Positions 41,090-50,048 of a stretch of 64,000 bases of DNA are shown piece after piece (position 1 is the stretch's first letter; each line of letters starts with the position of its first letter). Source of the DNA: CAKSQF01 sp964568425 (GTDB lineage: Bacteria; Bacillota; Clostridia; Oscillospirales; CAG-272); NCBI GenBank assembly GCA_964568425.1, contig CAZMPO010000009.1, positions 4,308 to 68,307 on the forward strand. Direction: 5' to 3'. A program made the translations under genes and the position numbers. Under the pieces are notes generated by a model. That model was given only the letters and a program-made list of their open reading frames with translations, had not been told where the DNA came from and ran no database searches.

Positions 41090-43867
41090 ATGTCATTTAA
41101 CCGCAAGCATTTTAACATGGATCCCGATTGGCGATTCCATCGGGGAGAGATCAAGGACGACGGAGGAAAGAGCCACGCCTCGGTCTACAGCAGTACAAAA
41201 ACGGGCGGACTTAACGGACCTGCCACAAAAAGATGCTACGATGACAGTACATGGCAGACAGTCGATCTGCCGCATGATTACATAAGAGAGTCGGCGTACA
41301 CCCCGGACGGCATCGGCAGTCACGGATATCGTGAGCTTTGCGACGCTTGGTACAGAAAAACATTTACGATTGATAAGAAGTACGACGGCGGACACGCCAT
41401 GCTTGTGTTTGACGGAATTTCGACGGCATCGACCGTTTTTCTCAACGGATCGGTTATTTATCGCTCATCGAGCATTTACTCGGAGATAGCAATTGATGTT
41501 ACCGACAGACTTCACTATGGTAGGGTCAACACGCTTGCCGTTTATACAAAAGGTGATGCTACCGAGGGTTGGTGGTACGAAGGAGCGGGCATATATCGTC
41601 ATGTTCACCTTTATTTGAAGAACAGCCTGCATATCGCACATAACGGTATTTGGGCAAATCCGAAGCTTGTAGATAAAGAAAAGAATCTTTGGGCTGTCGA
41701 TCTTGAGGTAACTCTTGAAAATTCTGCGTATGCCTCTGCCGACGGTACTGTAAAGGCGAGGCTTTATGACGGAGATAAGATCATTTCCAAATGCTGCTCG
41801 GACACCGTGACATGCACATCCGACGGCAAAACAGCAGTAAAGCTCTTCTTTGAGGTCGAGGATCCGAGACGCTGGGATGTTGACTCTCCTAATCTGTACG
41901 CATTAAAGACCGATCTTTATGTCGGCGGTGAGTGTGTTGACAGCGATAATGTTCGAATTGGCTTCAGGACCTTCTCGATCGATGCCGACAAGGGATTTTT
42001 CCTCAATGACCGTCCGATAAAGATCAAGGGCACATGTAATCACCAAGACCACGCCGGTCTCGGTGTTGCACTCCCTGACTCGATACAGTACTACAGGATA
42101 AGGCTTCTCAAGGAAATGGGCACGAACGCATATCGCTGTGCGCATAATCCGCCTGCAAAAGAGATACTTGACGCCTGCGACGAGATCGGACTCATCGTCA
42201 TGGACGAAAACCGCAATTTCGAGACCAGACGCGAGGCGATCGAGAATCTTGAAACAATGATACGCCGAGACCGCAACCATCCGTCGATAGTTTTTTACTC
42301 GCTCTTTAACGAAGAACCGCTTCAAAACAGCCTTGAAGGTGCTGCGATCTACAGACGTCTGAAAAGTCATGTACTTCGTCTCGATGACAGCCGTATTATA
42401 ACCGGTGCAGTCAATGATAAATTGTGCAAAGGCGGCACGGGCGAGGAAATGGATGCGTTCGGACTCAACTATCTTATCGGGCATGTCGAGGAGATCCACC
42501 GCGAATTTCCCAACATACCGATTTTCGGCAGTGAAAACAACAGTGCAGTCACGACACGCGGTTGCTACAAGAGCGATCGAGAGGGTGCGCATGTCTTGAA
42601 TAACTATGACGAAGAGATCGTTCCGTGGGGCTCGACTGTCCGCGATGCGTGGAATGTCGTGCGTTCGCATGATTATTTTGCCGGTATATTCATTTGGACA
42701 GGCTTTGACTATCGCGGAGAGCCGACGCCTTTTGAGTGGCCGACAAGCTCGTCACTCTTTGGCATCATGGACACCTGCGGATTTCCGAAGGATTCATATT
42801 ATTTCAACAAGGCAACGTTTACAGACGAACCTATGATCCACATTCTTCCGCACTGGAACATGACAGAGGGCGAGACCGTTCGCGTTATGACAGTTTCAAA
42901 CTGCGATGAGGTCGAGCTCTTTGTCAACGGCCGCTCGCTCGGACGCAGAGAAAACGATGTTTGTAAGCAAAACGAATGGAGCGTCCTTTTTGAGAAGGGA
43001 AGCATTTCTGCTGTTGGCTACAGAAACGGTGTGGCTGTTGCTCATACCGAAAGAAGGACGGCGGGTGAGGCGGTTGCCGTAAAGCTCGTACCCGATCGCA
43101 CGGCACTTAACGGCAGTGGGCAGGACACAGTGGCGATCCGCGTTTCGGTCGTCGATAAAGATGGTGTCGAGCTTCCGCATGCCGATAATCTCATTAATTT
43201 CGAAATTATCGGAGACGGCATCGTTGCGGGCGTAGGTAACGGCGATCCAAACAGTCACGAGCCCGAGCACACTCCGTATCGTCATCTTTTTGCAGGTCTT
43301 TGCCAGGTTCTTGTAAAGGCAGGGCTTGGTGCAAAGTCACTGCGACTTGTGGCAAAGTCGGATGGGCTTTCCGATGCATCTGTTGATTTCGAGATCGTCG
43401 ACTCTGAAATGCCCGATTATATCTTCTCAAAGCCCAATAACTCTATCACGGGCATTCTTGCCTCTCTTACGGACAGTGTCGAAAAGCCTGATCCGAAAAA
43501 GGTCTACGGAGCCGATGACAATAACAGCTTCGCGCCGCTTGATGTTGACAATGGTTTTGACTTTATCAGACCAAGTAACTTTATGAGCGGCTGGCGAGAG
43601 ATCCGCATCCCTGTCAGAGTTCCGGTGGGGATGGGCGATGGCGGCGCATCGATCGAATGCGCATCGGTCACATGCGAAAAACTTGAGGCGTATATCAACG
43701 GTGAGCTCATATACGAGATTTCTCCCGAGCACAAAGCATGTGTAAACATTCCATTCAACATGCCCGAGGGCAGTGAGTTTGAAATGAGAGTTTTGATCAA
43801 GGCCAAAGAAGGGCTGGCATCCGGCAGTGGGCTTGGGATTAATATTTCGCTTTCCAAAAACAAATAA
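41090..43867 (+). CDS. GH2 family beta-galactosidase-like enzyme
   Basis: A 925-residue glycoside hydrolase. Order: GH2 sugar-binding domain (about 1-185; CDAWYRKTFTI, WWYEGAGIYRHVHL), Ig-like domain (about 190-290), TIM barrel (about 291-600), DUF4982-type domain, an invasin-like Ig domain (about 665-770; VVDKDGVELPHADNLINFEI) and a C-terminal beta domain. The acid/base Glu is in FYSLFNEEPL and the nucleophile Glu probably in IFGSENNSAV. There is no signal peptide, so imported galactosides or similar oligosaccharides are likely substrates. CAGGAGAAAG precedes the ATG. Exact specificity, beta-galactosidase or beta-glucuronidase-like, cannot be settled from motifs. Confidence 0.9.
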   Translation: MSFNRKHFNMDPDWRFHRGEIKDDGGKSHASVYSSTKTGGLNGPATKRCYDDSTWQTVDLPHDYIRESAYTPDGIGSHGYRELCDAWYRKTFTIDKKYDGGHAMLVFDGISTASTVFLNGSVIYRSSSIYSEIAIDVTDRLHYGRVNTLAVYTKGDATEGWWYEGAGIYRHVHLYLKNSLHIAHNGIWANPKLVDKEKNLWAVDLEVTLENSAYASADGTVKARLYDGDKIISKCCSDTVTCTSDGKTAVKLFFEVEDPRRWDVDSPNLYALKTDLYVGGECVDSDNVRIGFRTFSIDADKGFFLNDRPIKIKGTCNHQDHAGLGVALPDSIQYYRIRLLKEMGTNAYRCAHNPPAKEILDACDEIGLIVMDENRNFETRREAIENLETMIRRDRNHPSIVFYSLFNEEPLQNSLEGAAIYRRLKSHVLRLDDSRIITGAVNDKLCKGGTGEEMDAFGLNYLIGHVEEIHREFPNIPIFGSENNSAVTTRGCYKSDREGAHVLNNYDEEIVPWGSTVRDAWNVVRSHDYFAGIFIWTGFDYRGEPTPFEWPTSSSLFGIMDTCGFPKDSYYFNKATFTDEPMIHILPHWNMTEGETVRVMTVSNCDEVELFVNGRSLGRRENDVCKQNEWSVLFEKGSISAVGYRNGVAVAHTERRTAGEAVAVKLVPDRTALNGSGQDTVAIRVSVVDKDGVELPHADNLINFEIIGDGIVAGVGNGDPNSHEPEHTPYRHLFAGLCQVLVKAGLGAKSLRLVAKSDGLSDASVDFEIVDSEMPDYIFSKPNNSITGILASLTDSVEKPDPKKVYGADDNNSFAPLDVDNGFDFIRPSNFMSGWREIRIPVRVPVGMGDGGASIECASVTCEKLEAYINGELIYEISPEHKACVNIPFNMPEGSEFEMRVLIKAKEGLASGSGLGINISLSKNK

Positions 43868-43877
43868 ATCACAGCAT

Positions 43878-43916
43878 ATCGCAAGGAAGTGTTTTTAATG
43901 CTTCCTTGCGATATTT
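43878..43916 (+). terminator. Terminator of the GH2 gene
   Basis: ATCGCAAGGAAG (43878-43889) pairs perfectly with CTTCCTTGCGAT (43901-43912), followed by ATTTTG. Confidence 0.85.
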
Positions 43917-43949
43917 TGCAAGTTTCGTGCTATTTTTAACAGATTGCTC

Positions 43950-43978
43950 TTGACTTGAATGAAAAAATATGATATAAT
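43950..43978 (+). promoter_or_regulatory. Promoter of folT with THF riboswitch leader
   Basis: TTGACT (43950-43955), 17-bp spacer, TATAAT (43973-43978). Confidence 0.8.
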
Positions 43979-43990
43979 CGAGCATAAGTT

Positions 43991-44095
43991 ACAGAGTAGG
44001 AGTCACGGCGTTAAGTGTCGCGCGGACGGGGAGTTGTCGCGCGAACGAAAACGGAAATTGCCGTTGCGGTCGAGGCTTCGCATCCCGCTGCCTTT
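43991..44095 (+). ncRNA. Tetrahydrofolate riboswitch aptamer
   Basis: The leader has the conserved THF-I segments in order: GGAGTCACGGCGTTAAGTG, then a GTCGCGCG stem-loop half, GGGGAGTTGTC with the matching CGCGCGAACGAAAACGG, and the closing GCATCCCGCTGCC. The CGTTAAGTG and GACGAAA-like cores are those of the motif first found upstream of folT. It directly precedes a folate ECF transporter gene, which agrees. Confidence 0.88.
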
Positions 44096-44098
44096 CAT

Positions 44099-44169
44099 AA
44101 GGAAATAAGTAAAGATTTTATCTCCTCGTGTGGCAATTTTTTTGCGGAAAGCTGTACAAGGAGGTAAAA
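44099..44169 (+). promoter_or_regulatory. Translational expression platform of the THF riboswitch
   Basis: TTTTATCTCCTCGT (44116-44129) can pair with the folT ribosome site ACAAGGAGGTAAAA (44156-44169; 12 Watson-Crick pairs, one wobble, one mismatch). AAGGAAATAA (44099-44108) can instead pair with the same anti-Shine-Dalgarno element. Folate would thus act on translation; which fold is ligand-bound is not determined. Confidence 0.6.
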
Positions 44170-44936
44170 TGAACAAGATCAAAAGAAATCAAAAACAATC
44201 ACTTGAAACAATAAGCAGCCCATTTTCGCGCGTGTATTGGCGCTCTGCCGTATCTGAGTTGTCAAATCTCAACATGATCACTATCGCGGCGATCGTAGTT
44301 GCCGTAAGGGTCTCGCTTCATCAGTTTTCGCTTGCTCTTGAGATCGCACCGAATTTGAAGATCAATCTCTCGTTTTGGATCAGTGCGGCAGGCTCGATGA
44401 TCTACGGACCGCTCGTCGGACTGCTCTCGGGTGCGGTCAGCGATACGCTCAGCTGCATTCTTTTCCCGAGCGGACCGTATTTCTTTCCGTTTGTGTATGT
44501 CGAGATGCTCGGATGCTTTATCTTTGCGCTCTTTCTTTATCGCGCAAAGTTGACGCCATGGCGGATCATCTGCTCACGAGCCGCTGTCGTTGTGGGGTGT
44601 AATTTTATTCTGAATCCGATAATAATGGTCGTTTATTACAGTATTTTTTTACCCGATAAGACTTATACTCTTTACACTGTAATGCTGACTGTTCTCAAAG
44701 CGTTTATCACCTTTCCTTTTGAGGCGATAATACTCATAGTTTTTTTGTCGGCGGTATCGATCCCGCTTTCCAAAATGAAGCTTGTCCCGAGCGGACAGAC
44801 AAAACTTTACGTTAACAAGAAGCTTATTATTGCCCTTATTGCACTCTCGATCGTATCGGCAGTAATGCTTGTTTTGGTGCTGAAATTCGGTTTTTTCGAT
44901 GTCATGAAACAGCTGCTTAAAAAGCTGTTCAAATAA
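44169..44936 (+). CDS. folT: Folate ECF transporter S component (FolT)
   Basis: About 255 residues with six membrane helices (from LNMITIAAIVVAVRVSLHQFSL to LIIALIALSIVSAVMLVLV). The loop IYGPLVGLLSGAVSDTLSCILFPSGPYFFPF is typical of folate-family S components that dock onto shared EcfAA'T, which are not encoded here. The start at 44169 is set by AAGGAGGT 4 bases upstream; the earlier ATG at 44130 lies in the anti-Shine-Dalgarno loop. The upstream THF riboswitch supports the folate assignment. Confidence 0.92.
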   Translation: MNKIKRNQKQSLETISSPFSRVYWRSAVSELSNLNMITIAAIVVAVRVSLHQFSLALEIAPNLKINLSFWISAAGSMIYGPLVGLLSGAVSDTLSCILFPSGPYFFPFVYVEMLGCFIFALFLYRAKLTPWRIICSRAAVVVGCNFILNPIIMVVYYSIFLPDKTYTLYTVMLTVLKAFITFPFEAIILIVFLSAVSIPLSKMKLVPSGQTKLYVNKKLIIALIALSIVSAVMLVLVLKFGFFDVMKQLLKKLFK

Positions 44937-44965
44937 ACACTTTACAGATAAGTGAGGTACTATTT

Positions 44966-45814
44966 ATGTATAATTTTCCCATAGGCGCAATGCTTGAGTC
45001 ATTCAGACTTCCGACTCCCAACGCCATCAAGGCGGCAGCAGGTATCGGTGCACAAGGCATCCAGATGTACGCGACATCGGGCGAGCACGCCCCCGAGAAC
45101 ATGACCGCCGATAAAAAAACCGAGCTGCTTTCGATGATGAACGCCTCGGGACTCGTTTTCTCGGCACTTTGCGGAGATCTCGGCAAGGGGTTCGGCGACC
45201 CCGAGCTCAATCCGTCACTGATTGAAAAATCAAAGCGCATTCTCGATCTTGCAAAAGAGCTTGGCACGAATGTCGTCACTACCCACATTGGCGTCGTCCC
45301 CACCGACAAGTCGCATCCGAGATATGCCATCATGCAGGAGGCTTGCCGTGAGCTTGCAGAATATGCCGATTCGATGGATGCACATTTCGCGATCGAAACA
45401 GGACCCGAGACGGCGGTCGTTCTCTGCGAATTTCTTGACAGCCTCGGCTCTCGCGGTGTTGCGGTAAATCTCGACCCCGCAAACCTCGTAATGGTCACCG
45501 GCGATGATCCTGTCAAGGCGGTATATACGCTGAAAAATTATATCGTCCATACACACGCAAAGGACGGCAGAATGCTGTATAACAAAAATTCCGAGGAGAT
45601 ATACAACGGAACGGCTAAAGATCATGTCGTCACCGGACCTTCGTTTGAAGAACTGCCTCTCGGTAAGGGCGGAGTTGATTTCCCCGCTTATCTTGCCGCA
45701 CTTGAGGATATCGGCTTCAAGGGATTTCTTACTATTGAGCGTGAATGCGGAGACGATCCGCTTGGCGATATCAAAGCCGCGGCTGATTTCCTGCGCTCGA
45801 TCATCAACGGCTGA
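44966..45814 (+). CDS. Sugar phosphate isomerase/epimerase-like TIM-barrel protein
   Basis: 282 residues of the AP-endonuclease 2/xylose isomerase-like TIM barrel. Typical elements: IGAQGIQMYATSG, VVTTHIGVVP, HFAIETGPETA, AVNLDPANLVM, VHTHAKDGRML and the late GFLTIERECGDDP; the E, D, H and E are probable metal ligands. It is 29 bases after folT with GTGAGG upstream, so it may be on the same transcript. The reaction is not predictable; sugar or inositol-derivative epimerases are possibilities. Confidence 0.88.
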   Translation: MYNFPIGAMLESFRLPTPNAIKAAAGIGAQGIQMYATSGEHAPENMTADKKTELLSMMNASGLVFSALCGDLGKGFGDPELNPSLIEKSKRILDLAKELGTNVVTTHIGVVPTDKSHPRYAIMQEACRELAEYADSMDAHFAIETGPETAVVLCEFLDSLGSRGVAVNLDPANLVMVTGDDPVKAVYTLKNYIVHTHAKDGRMLYNKNSEEIYNGTAKDHVVTGPSFEELPLGKGGVDFPAYLAALEDIGFKGFLTIERECGDDPLGDIKAAADFLRSIING

Positions 45815-45826
45815 TCACCAAAAAAA

Positions 45827-45859
45827 GCGACGGGATGGGACATTTTTTCATCCCGTCGC
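45827..45859 (+). terminator. Hairpin terminator after the isomerase gene
   Basis: GCGACGGGATG pairs perfectly with CATCCCGTCGC; the loop contains TTTTTT and an A-run precedes the stem. No strong T-run follows on the plus strand. Confidence 0.6.
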
Positions 45860-45973
45860 GACAAACTTTTTTCAAAGGAGGAGATCTTCATAATAAGGAT
45901 AAAAAACAGCGTATCGCGTTTTTTTGCCGGTGCATTTTCAAGAACTAAAAATATTGTCTCGAAATATATAAAA

Positions 45974-48040
45974 TTGCTCTTGTCCCGCGACGCCGACGGC
46001 AATCTCTCCGTTCTATCTCATATTCGCTTTTATATCATGCTTTCTTTGTTTGTCGAGCTTGTCGTTGAGTGCTTTTGCCGCCACTCTGTTAAGTCGGGCT
46101 TTGTTTTTTTACTTGTCTCTTTTTTTGTTTTTTGCTTTAACGCACTGATCATTTTCCTGACTTATATTCCCGCATTTTTTATTAGGCGCAAGCTTTTCTA
46201 TACGACATTTATGTCACTTGTTTGGATAGGTCTCGGTGTCGGCAACTGTATAGTAACGCTTTGCCGCATCACGCCGCTTTCTGTTATCGATTTTCTTAAC
46301 TTACCGAGCGTTTTTTCGATAATCGGCATATATCTCAGCACAATAGAGATCGTTCTTATCTGTATTGCTATAGCTCTGGCACTCGCATTTGTTGTCTTTC
46401 TTGCGATCAAAGCCCCAAAAAGCAGATCTTTTTATAAACGCTCGATCATTGCCGCGCTTTGCTCGATCTTACTTTTGCCGATGTCCTATTCTTTTGGAAT
46501 TTCGGCAAAAATGCTGTCCGATCAGTTTTCGAGCCTCCCTGCGGCCTATAAATCATACGGATTTCCATATTGCTTCTGCACAAGCGTTATTGACCGAGGA
46601 ATCGAAACGCCAAAGGATTATTCGGTCAATAAAATGGATGAGATACTCGGTGCTTTGAACAGCCATAATACAACAGCACCAAACGAAAAGCCGAACATTG
46701 TTTTTGTTCAGCTTGAGTCATTTTTTGATGTGAACGATCTTTTGAATATAAGATTTTCCGAAGATCCGATTCCCAACTTCACATCTCTTTCGGAGCGCGG
46801 AATCAGCGGATATTTGACTGTTCCGGTTCTTGGCGCAGGGACAGTAAACTCCGAGTTTGAGGTCTTGACGGGAATGAGTGTCAACGTCTTTGGAGCAGGC
46901 GAGCATCCGTATAAGACTGTTCTCGGCAGTTACAGCTGTGAGTCGATCGCCTATAATCTTATGGAGCTCGGTTATTCGACGCACGCCATCCACAACTATC
47001 AAGGTACATTTTATCAAAGGCATAAGGTCTACAAAAATCTCGGCTTCCAAAGCTACACGCCGCTTGAATATATGAGTGATGTTGAGTATAACATCAGCGG
47101 CGCGTGGCCCAAAGATGATATATTGACATCGCAGATCTTTGACGCGCTATCGTCTACCGATGGCAGTGACTTCGTGATGACGGTTACCGTGCAGGGTCAC
47201 GGAAAATATCCGCCGAACGTCCTTCCCGAGGATTATGACCCGAAAATTCAGGTCGAGTTTATAGACGGTCTGATAGAGGGCGGACTTTCGGACATAAACG
47301 GACTTTCCTACTATGTTAATCAGCTTTATGAGACTGATCTCTTTATCGATGAGCTGGTTCGCGCGATCGATGCTTTTGACGAAAAGACCATCCTTGTCCT
47401 TTACGGCGATCATCTGCCCAGCCTCTCGATAGAGGACTCTGATCTGAAGAGCGGCTCGATATATAAAACACCCTATCTGATCCTCTCAAATTACGGCATA
47501 GAAGACTCGGCTATCGACTTTGGCGACATGTATTCTTATCAGCTCGCGGCATCGGTTTTGGAGCTTGCAGATATTCATAACGGTCTCATGACGAAATTGC
47601 ATCAATACTATCGTGACAGCTCGAATTACTATGAGTGGTTTCGAGACCTTGAATACGATATGATCGGCTATAATCTCCTCGGTGGAATATCGCCAAGATA
47701 TGTTTATGGAGGAAATACCGAATATTATCCTAAAATGGAGACGATGCGGCTCGGAGTAAAAGATATCGTTATAAGGCACTGCGAAATGATCGACGGCGTG
47801 CTTTATGTGTATGGTGAGAATTTTACCGAGTGGAGCAGACTTGTTGCCGATGGCGATGTAATATCGGCGACCAAGTATATAGCAAACGACCTGATAGCAG
47901 TCGAGCTTGGAGAAGACAAAGAACTTCCGTCGAAGATCGCTGTCGCACAAATGGGTGACGGGGGTGTGAAACTCGGTCAAACCAGTGAAATGCTCACGGT
48001 TTCGGTAGATCCCGATAGTGAGATCGATAAAGAAACATAA
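45974..48040 (+). CDS. LTA synthase-like membrane sulfatase
   Basis: 688 residues from the first canonical start (TTG). Five membrane helices (about 15-180) are followed by an extracellular sulfatase domain (about 230-590): NIVFVQLESFFDV, GTVNSEFEVLTGM with the nucleophile-type Thr or Ser, SYSCESIAYNLMELGYSTHAIHNY, DFVMTVTVQGHGKY and ILVLYGDHLPSL. LtaS-type enzymes polymerise glycerol phosphate onto teichoic acids from phosphatidylglycerol. The real start may be further upstream: AAAGGAGG at 45874-45881 points to an in-frame ATA at 45890, and the extra 28 residues (RIKNSVSRFFAGAF...) look coding. A C-terminal beta domain of about 90 residues is additional. Confidence 0.88.
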   Translation: MLLSRDADGNLSVLSHIRFYIMLSLFVELVVECFCRHSVKSGFVFLLVSFFVFCFNALIIFLTYIPAFFIRRKLFYTTFMSLVWIGLGVGNCIVTLCRITPLSVIDFLNLPSVFSIIGIYLSTIEIVLICIAIALALAFVVFLAIKAPKSRSFYKRSIIAALCSILLLPMSYSFGISAKMLSDQFSSLPAAYKSYGFPYCFCTSVIDRGIETPKDYSVNKMDEILGALNSHNTTAPNEKPNIVFVQLESFFDVNDLLNIRFSEDPIPNFTSLSERGISGYLTVPVLGAGTVNSEFEVLTGMSVNVFGAGEHPYKTVLGSYSCESIAYNLMELGYSTHAIHNYQGTFYQRHKVYKNLGFQSYTPLEYMSDVEYNISGAWPKDDILTSQIFDALSSTDGSDFVMTVTVQGHGKYPPNVLPEDYDPKIQVEFIDGLIEGGLSDINGLSYYVNQLYETDLFIDELVRAIDAFDEKTILVLYGDHLPSLSIEDSDLKSGSIYKTPYLILSNYGIEDSAIDFGDMYSYQLAASVLELADIHNGLMTKLHQYYRDSSNYYEWFRDLEYDMIGYNLLGGISPRYVYGGNTEYYPKMETMRLGVKDIVIRHCEMIDGVLYVYGENFTEWSRLVADGDVISATKYIANDLIAVELGEDKELPSKIAVAQMGDGGVKLGQTSEMLTVSVDPDSEIDKET

Positions 48041-48060
48041 AATTAAACGAGGCATCAAAA

Positions 48061-48444
48061 ATGGACGACAATAATGAACTCGAAATGCAGACTGCTGATT
48101 TTTTGAACAAATTCGGTGTTCCGAAGGATCTTGAGGGATATGAGTATTTGAAACAAGCTATCGTTTTCACCTGCAGAGAGTCTGTCATAATAAGCTCGGC
48201 GACGAAAGTGCTCTATCCGACGCTCGCAAAGCGTTTTAATGTGTCGCCGTCGCATATTGAGCACAAGATCCGTCACGCCATCGAGGTCACATGGGATGAA
48301 AGCGACATGAGAGTTTTAAATTCGTTTTTCGGATTCATCGTTCCCAACAGCAAGGGAAGACCGACAAACAGCGAATTTATAGCAACTGTTGCCGACGAAC
48401 TTCGTATCATGAACGGCTACAAAATAAAATGGCAACACAAGTGA
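48061..48444 (+). CDS. Stand-alone Spo0A C-terminal DNA-binding domain
   Basis: 127 residues that are nearly all Spo0A effector domain: FLNKFGVPKDLEGYEYLKQAI, SATKVLYPTLAKRFNVSPSHIEHKIRHAIEV (the recognition helix region), LNSFFGFIVPNSKGRPTNSEFIATVADELRI. The receiver domain that is phosphorylated in true Spo0A is absent; the first 12 residues are acidic and unstructured-looking. GAGG precedes the ATG, 20 bases after the LTA synthase-like gene. It may bind 0A-like boxes without phosphorylation control, or compete with full-length Spo0A. No full-length spo0A lies in the window. Confidence 0.9.
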   Translation: MDDNNELEMQTADFLNKFGVPKDLEGYEYLKQAIVFTCRESVIISSATKVLYPTLAKRFNVSPSHIEHKIRHAIEVTWDESDMRVLNSFFGFIVPNSKGRPTNSEFIATVADELRIMNGYKIKWQHK

Positions 48445-48505
48445 GGAAGATTCGCGAAAAAATTCAACGTTTTTTTTCGTTTTTGCATTTTTTTGCGAAA
48501 ATCTA

Positions 48506-48534
48506 TTGACTTTTGTGAGTTAATATGATAAAAT
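48506..48534 (+). promoter_or_regulatory. Promoter of the RNA methyltransferase gene
   Basis: TTGACT (48506-48511), 17-bp spacer, TAAAAT (48529-48534). Confidence 0.65.
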
Positions 48535-48555
48535 ATAATTTAAAGGATATTATTC

Positions 48556-49929
48556 ATGACGAAAAAAAGTGCAGTTCCGAAAGGTCAAACATCTTTTGCT
48601 AAAAACTTTGTTGCAGAGGATGTAAAAATAATCGATGTTAACAATCTTGGCAACGGAGTCGCAAAGATCGATGGCAAAACTGTATTCGTCAAGGGTGCGG
48701 TCACGGGCGATGTTTGTGATATTGTCATCATAAAAGACGCGTCAGATTACGCTGTCGCGGCGATCAAATGCCTGAAAAAGGGCTCCCCTCACAGAGTTCC
48801 TGCGGGATGCCCCGTATATAAGCGTTGCGGCGGATGCGTGTACAGACAGATCGATTATAATTTTGAACTGTCACAGAAAGCGGCGCAGGTCAAGTATGCT
48901 TTTTTGAAGGAAGGGCTGTCGCCGACGATCGACGATATTCTTTTTGACAAAGAGGACGGTTATCGCAATAAAGTACAGTATCCGGTCTCATACGACAGAA
49001 AGATCGGCTATTATGCACAGCGAACTCACGAGATAGTCCAGGTGAGATCGTGTTGTCTTCAAGATAAACGATTTGAGCCTCTTCTTGATGAGATAGCGAT
49101 CTTTCTTGATGATCATGACATCTGCGGTTACGATGAGACGAAAGGTGTCGGCGTCATAAGACACATTTGTATGCGTGCCGCCAATGAGGGCATATCGCTC
49201 TGCCTTGTGATCAACTCGGATGATCTCCCTTATCGGCGGGAATTTATCGATACGATCACTTCAAGGTGCCCTGATGTTTTGTCGATATCATTGTCTGTTA
49301 ATAAGAGCAGAACCAATGTTATACTTGGCGAGGGTGCGAAGATCATTTGGGGCAAAGAATCGCTCACGGACACGCTTTGCGGGCTGAAATTCGAGATATC
49401 GCCGATGTCGTTCTATCAGGTCAATCGAAATATGGCTGAAAAGCTCTACGGAAAGGCAGCCGAATATGCCGATCTGAAGAACGGACAGACGCTTGTCGAT
49501 CTTTTTTGCGGAGTGGGTTCGATCGGTCTCTCAATGATAAAAGATAAGCCGAGCTCAAAGCTTATCGGTATCGAGATAATACCCGATGCGGTCGAAAACG
49601 CAAGACGCAACGCCGAGATAAACGGTATCAAAAATGCCTCGTTTACTTGCGGCGACGCAAACGCCAAAGAAGTTGCCGATGCCGATGTGATCGTTATAGA
49701 TCCGCCGAGAAAGGGCTGTGATCCGGCACTTGCACTTAGGATAGCGGACAGTTCGTGCTCGCGAGTTGTCTATGTTTCCTGCAACCCCACAACGCTCGCT
49801 CGCGACTGTAAAAGATTTGTTGAGCATGGTTTCTTAATTGAAAAAGTCACCCCTGCTGATCTGTTTCCCCGCACGGGACATGTTGAGACGGTTTGCTTGC
49901 TGTCAAGAATAAAAACACAAAAAGAATAA
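48556..49929 (+). CDS. TrmA/RlmD-family 23S rRNA uracil-5-methyltransferase
   Basis: 457 residues: a TRAM domain (about 18-78), a four-cysteine iron-sulfur site (CPVYKRCGGCVYRQ, with a further Cys in VRSCCLQD), and a SAM-dependent methyltransferase domain (about 260-455; VDLFCGVGSIGLS, GIEIIPDAVENARRNAEING). The catalytic cysteine is in VYVSCNPTTLARD, and the C-terminal base is in LFPRTGHVETVCLL. Members methylate U1939 or U747 of 23S rRNA or U54 of tRNA; this one is closest by layout to RlmD/RlmCD. It appears monocistronic. Confidence 0.92.
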   Translation: MTKKSAVPKGQTSFAKNFVAEDVKIIDVNNLGNGVAKIDGKTVFVKGAVTGDVCDIVIIKDASDYAVAAIKCLKKGSPHRVPAGCPVYKRCGGCVYRQIDYNFELSQKAAQVKYAFLKEGLSPTIDDILFDKEDGYRNKVQYPVSYDRKIGYYAQRTHEIVQVRSCCLQDKRFEPLLDEIAIFLDDHDICGYDETKGVGVIRHICMRAANEGISLCLVINSDDLPYRREFIDTITSRCPDVLSISLSVNKSRTNVILGEGAKIIWGKESLTDTLCGLKFEISPMSFYQVNRNMAEKLYGKAAEYADLKNGQTLVDLFCGVGSIGLSMIKDKPSSKLIGIEIIPDAVENARRNAEINGIKNASFTCGDANAKEVADADVIVIDPPRKGCDPALALRIADSSCSRVVYVSCNPTTLARDCKRFVEHGFLIEKVTPADLFPRTGHVETVCLLSRIKTQKE

Positions 49930-50048
49930 ACATATGTTCATCTGTCCTGCAAACGATCGAGATCCCCGTGAAGGGCGATCTCAGGCATCGATGGATGCGA
50001 TATAAGATATAAATTGCTATACGAATTATTTACCGAGGATAATCAAAA

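Noticed and set aside
41903..42670. A 255-codon minus-strand frame inside the GH2 gene
   Set aside because: Antisense to the catalytic barrel and without a ribosome site or domain.
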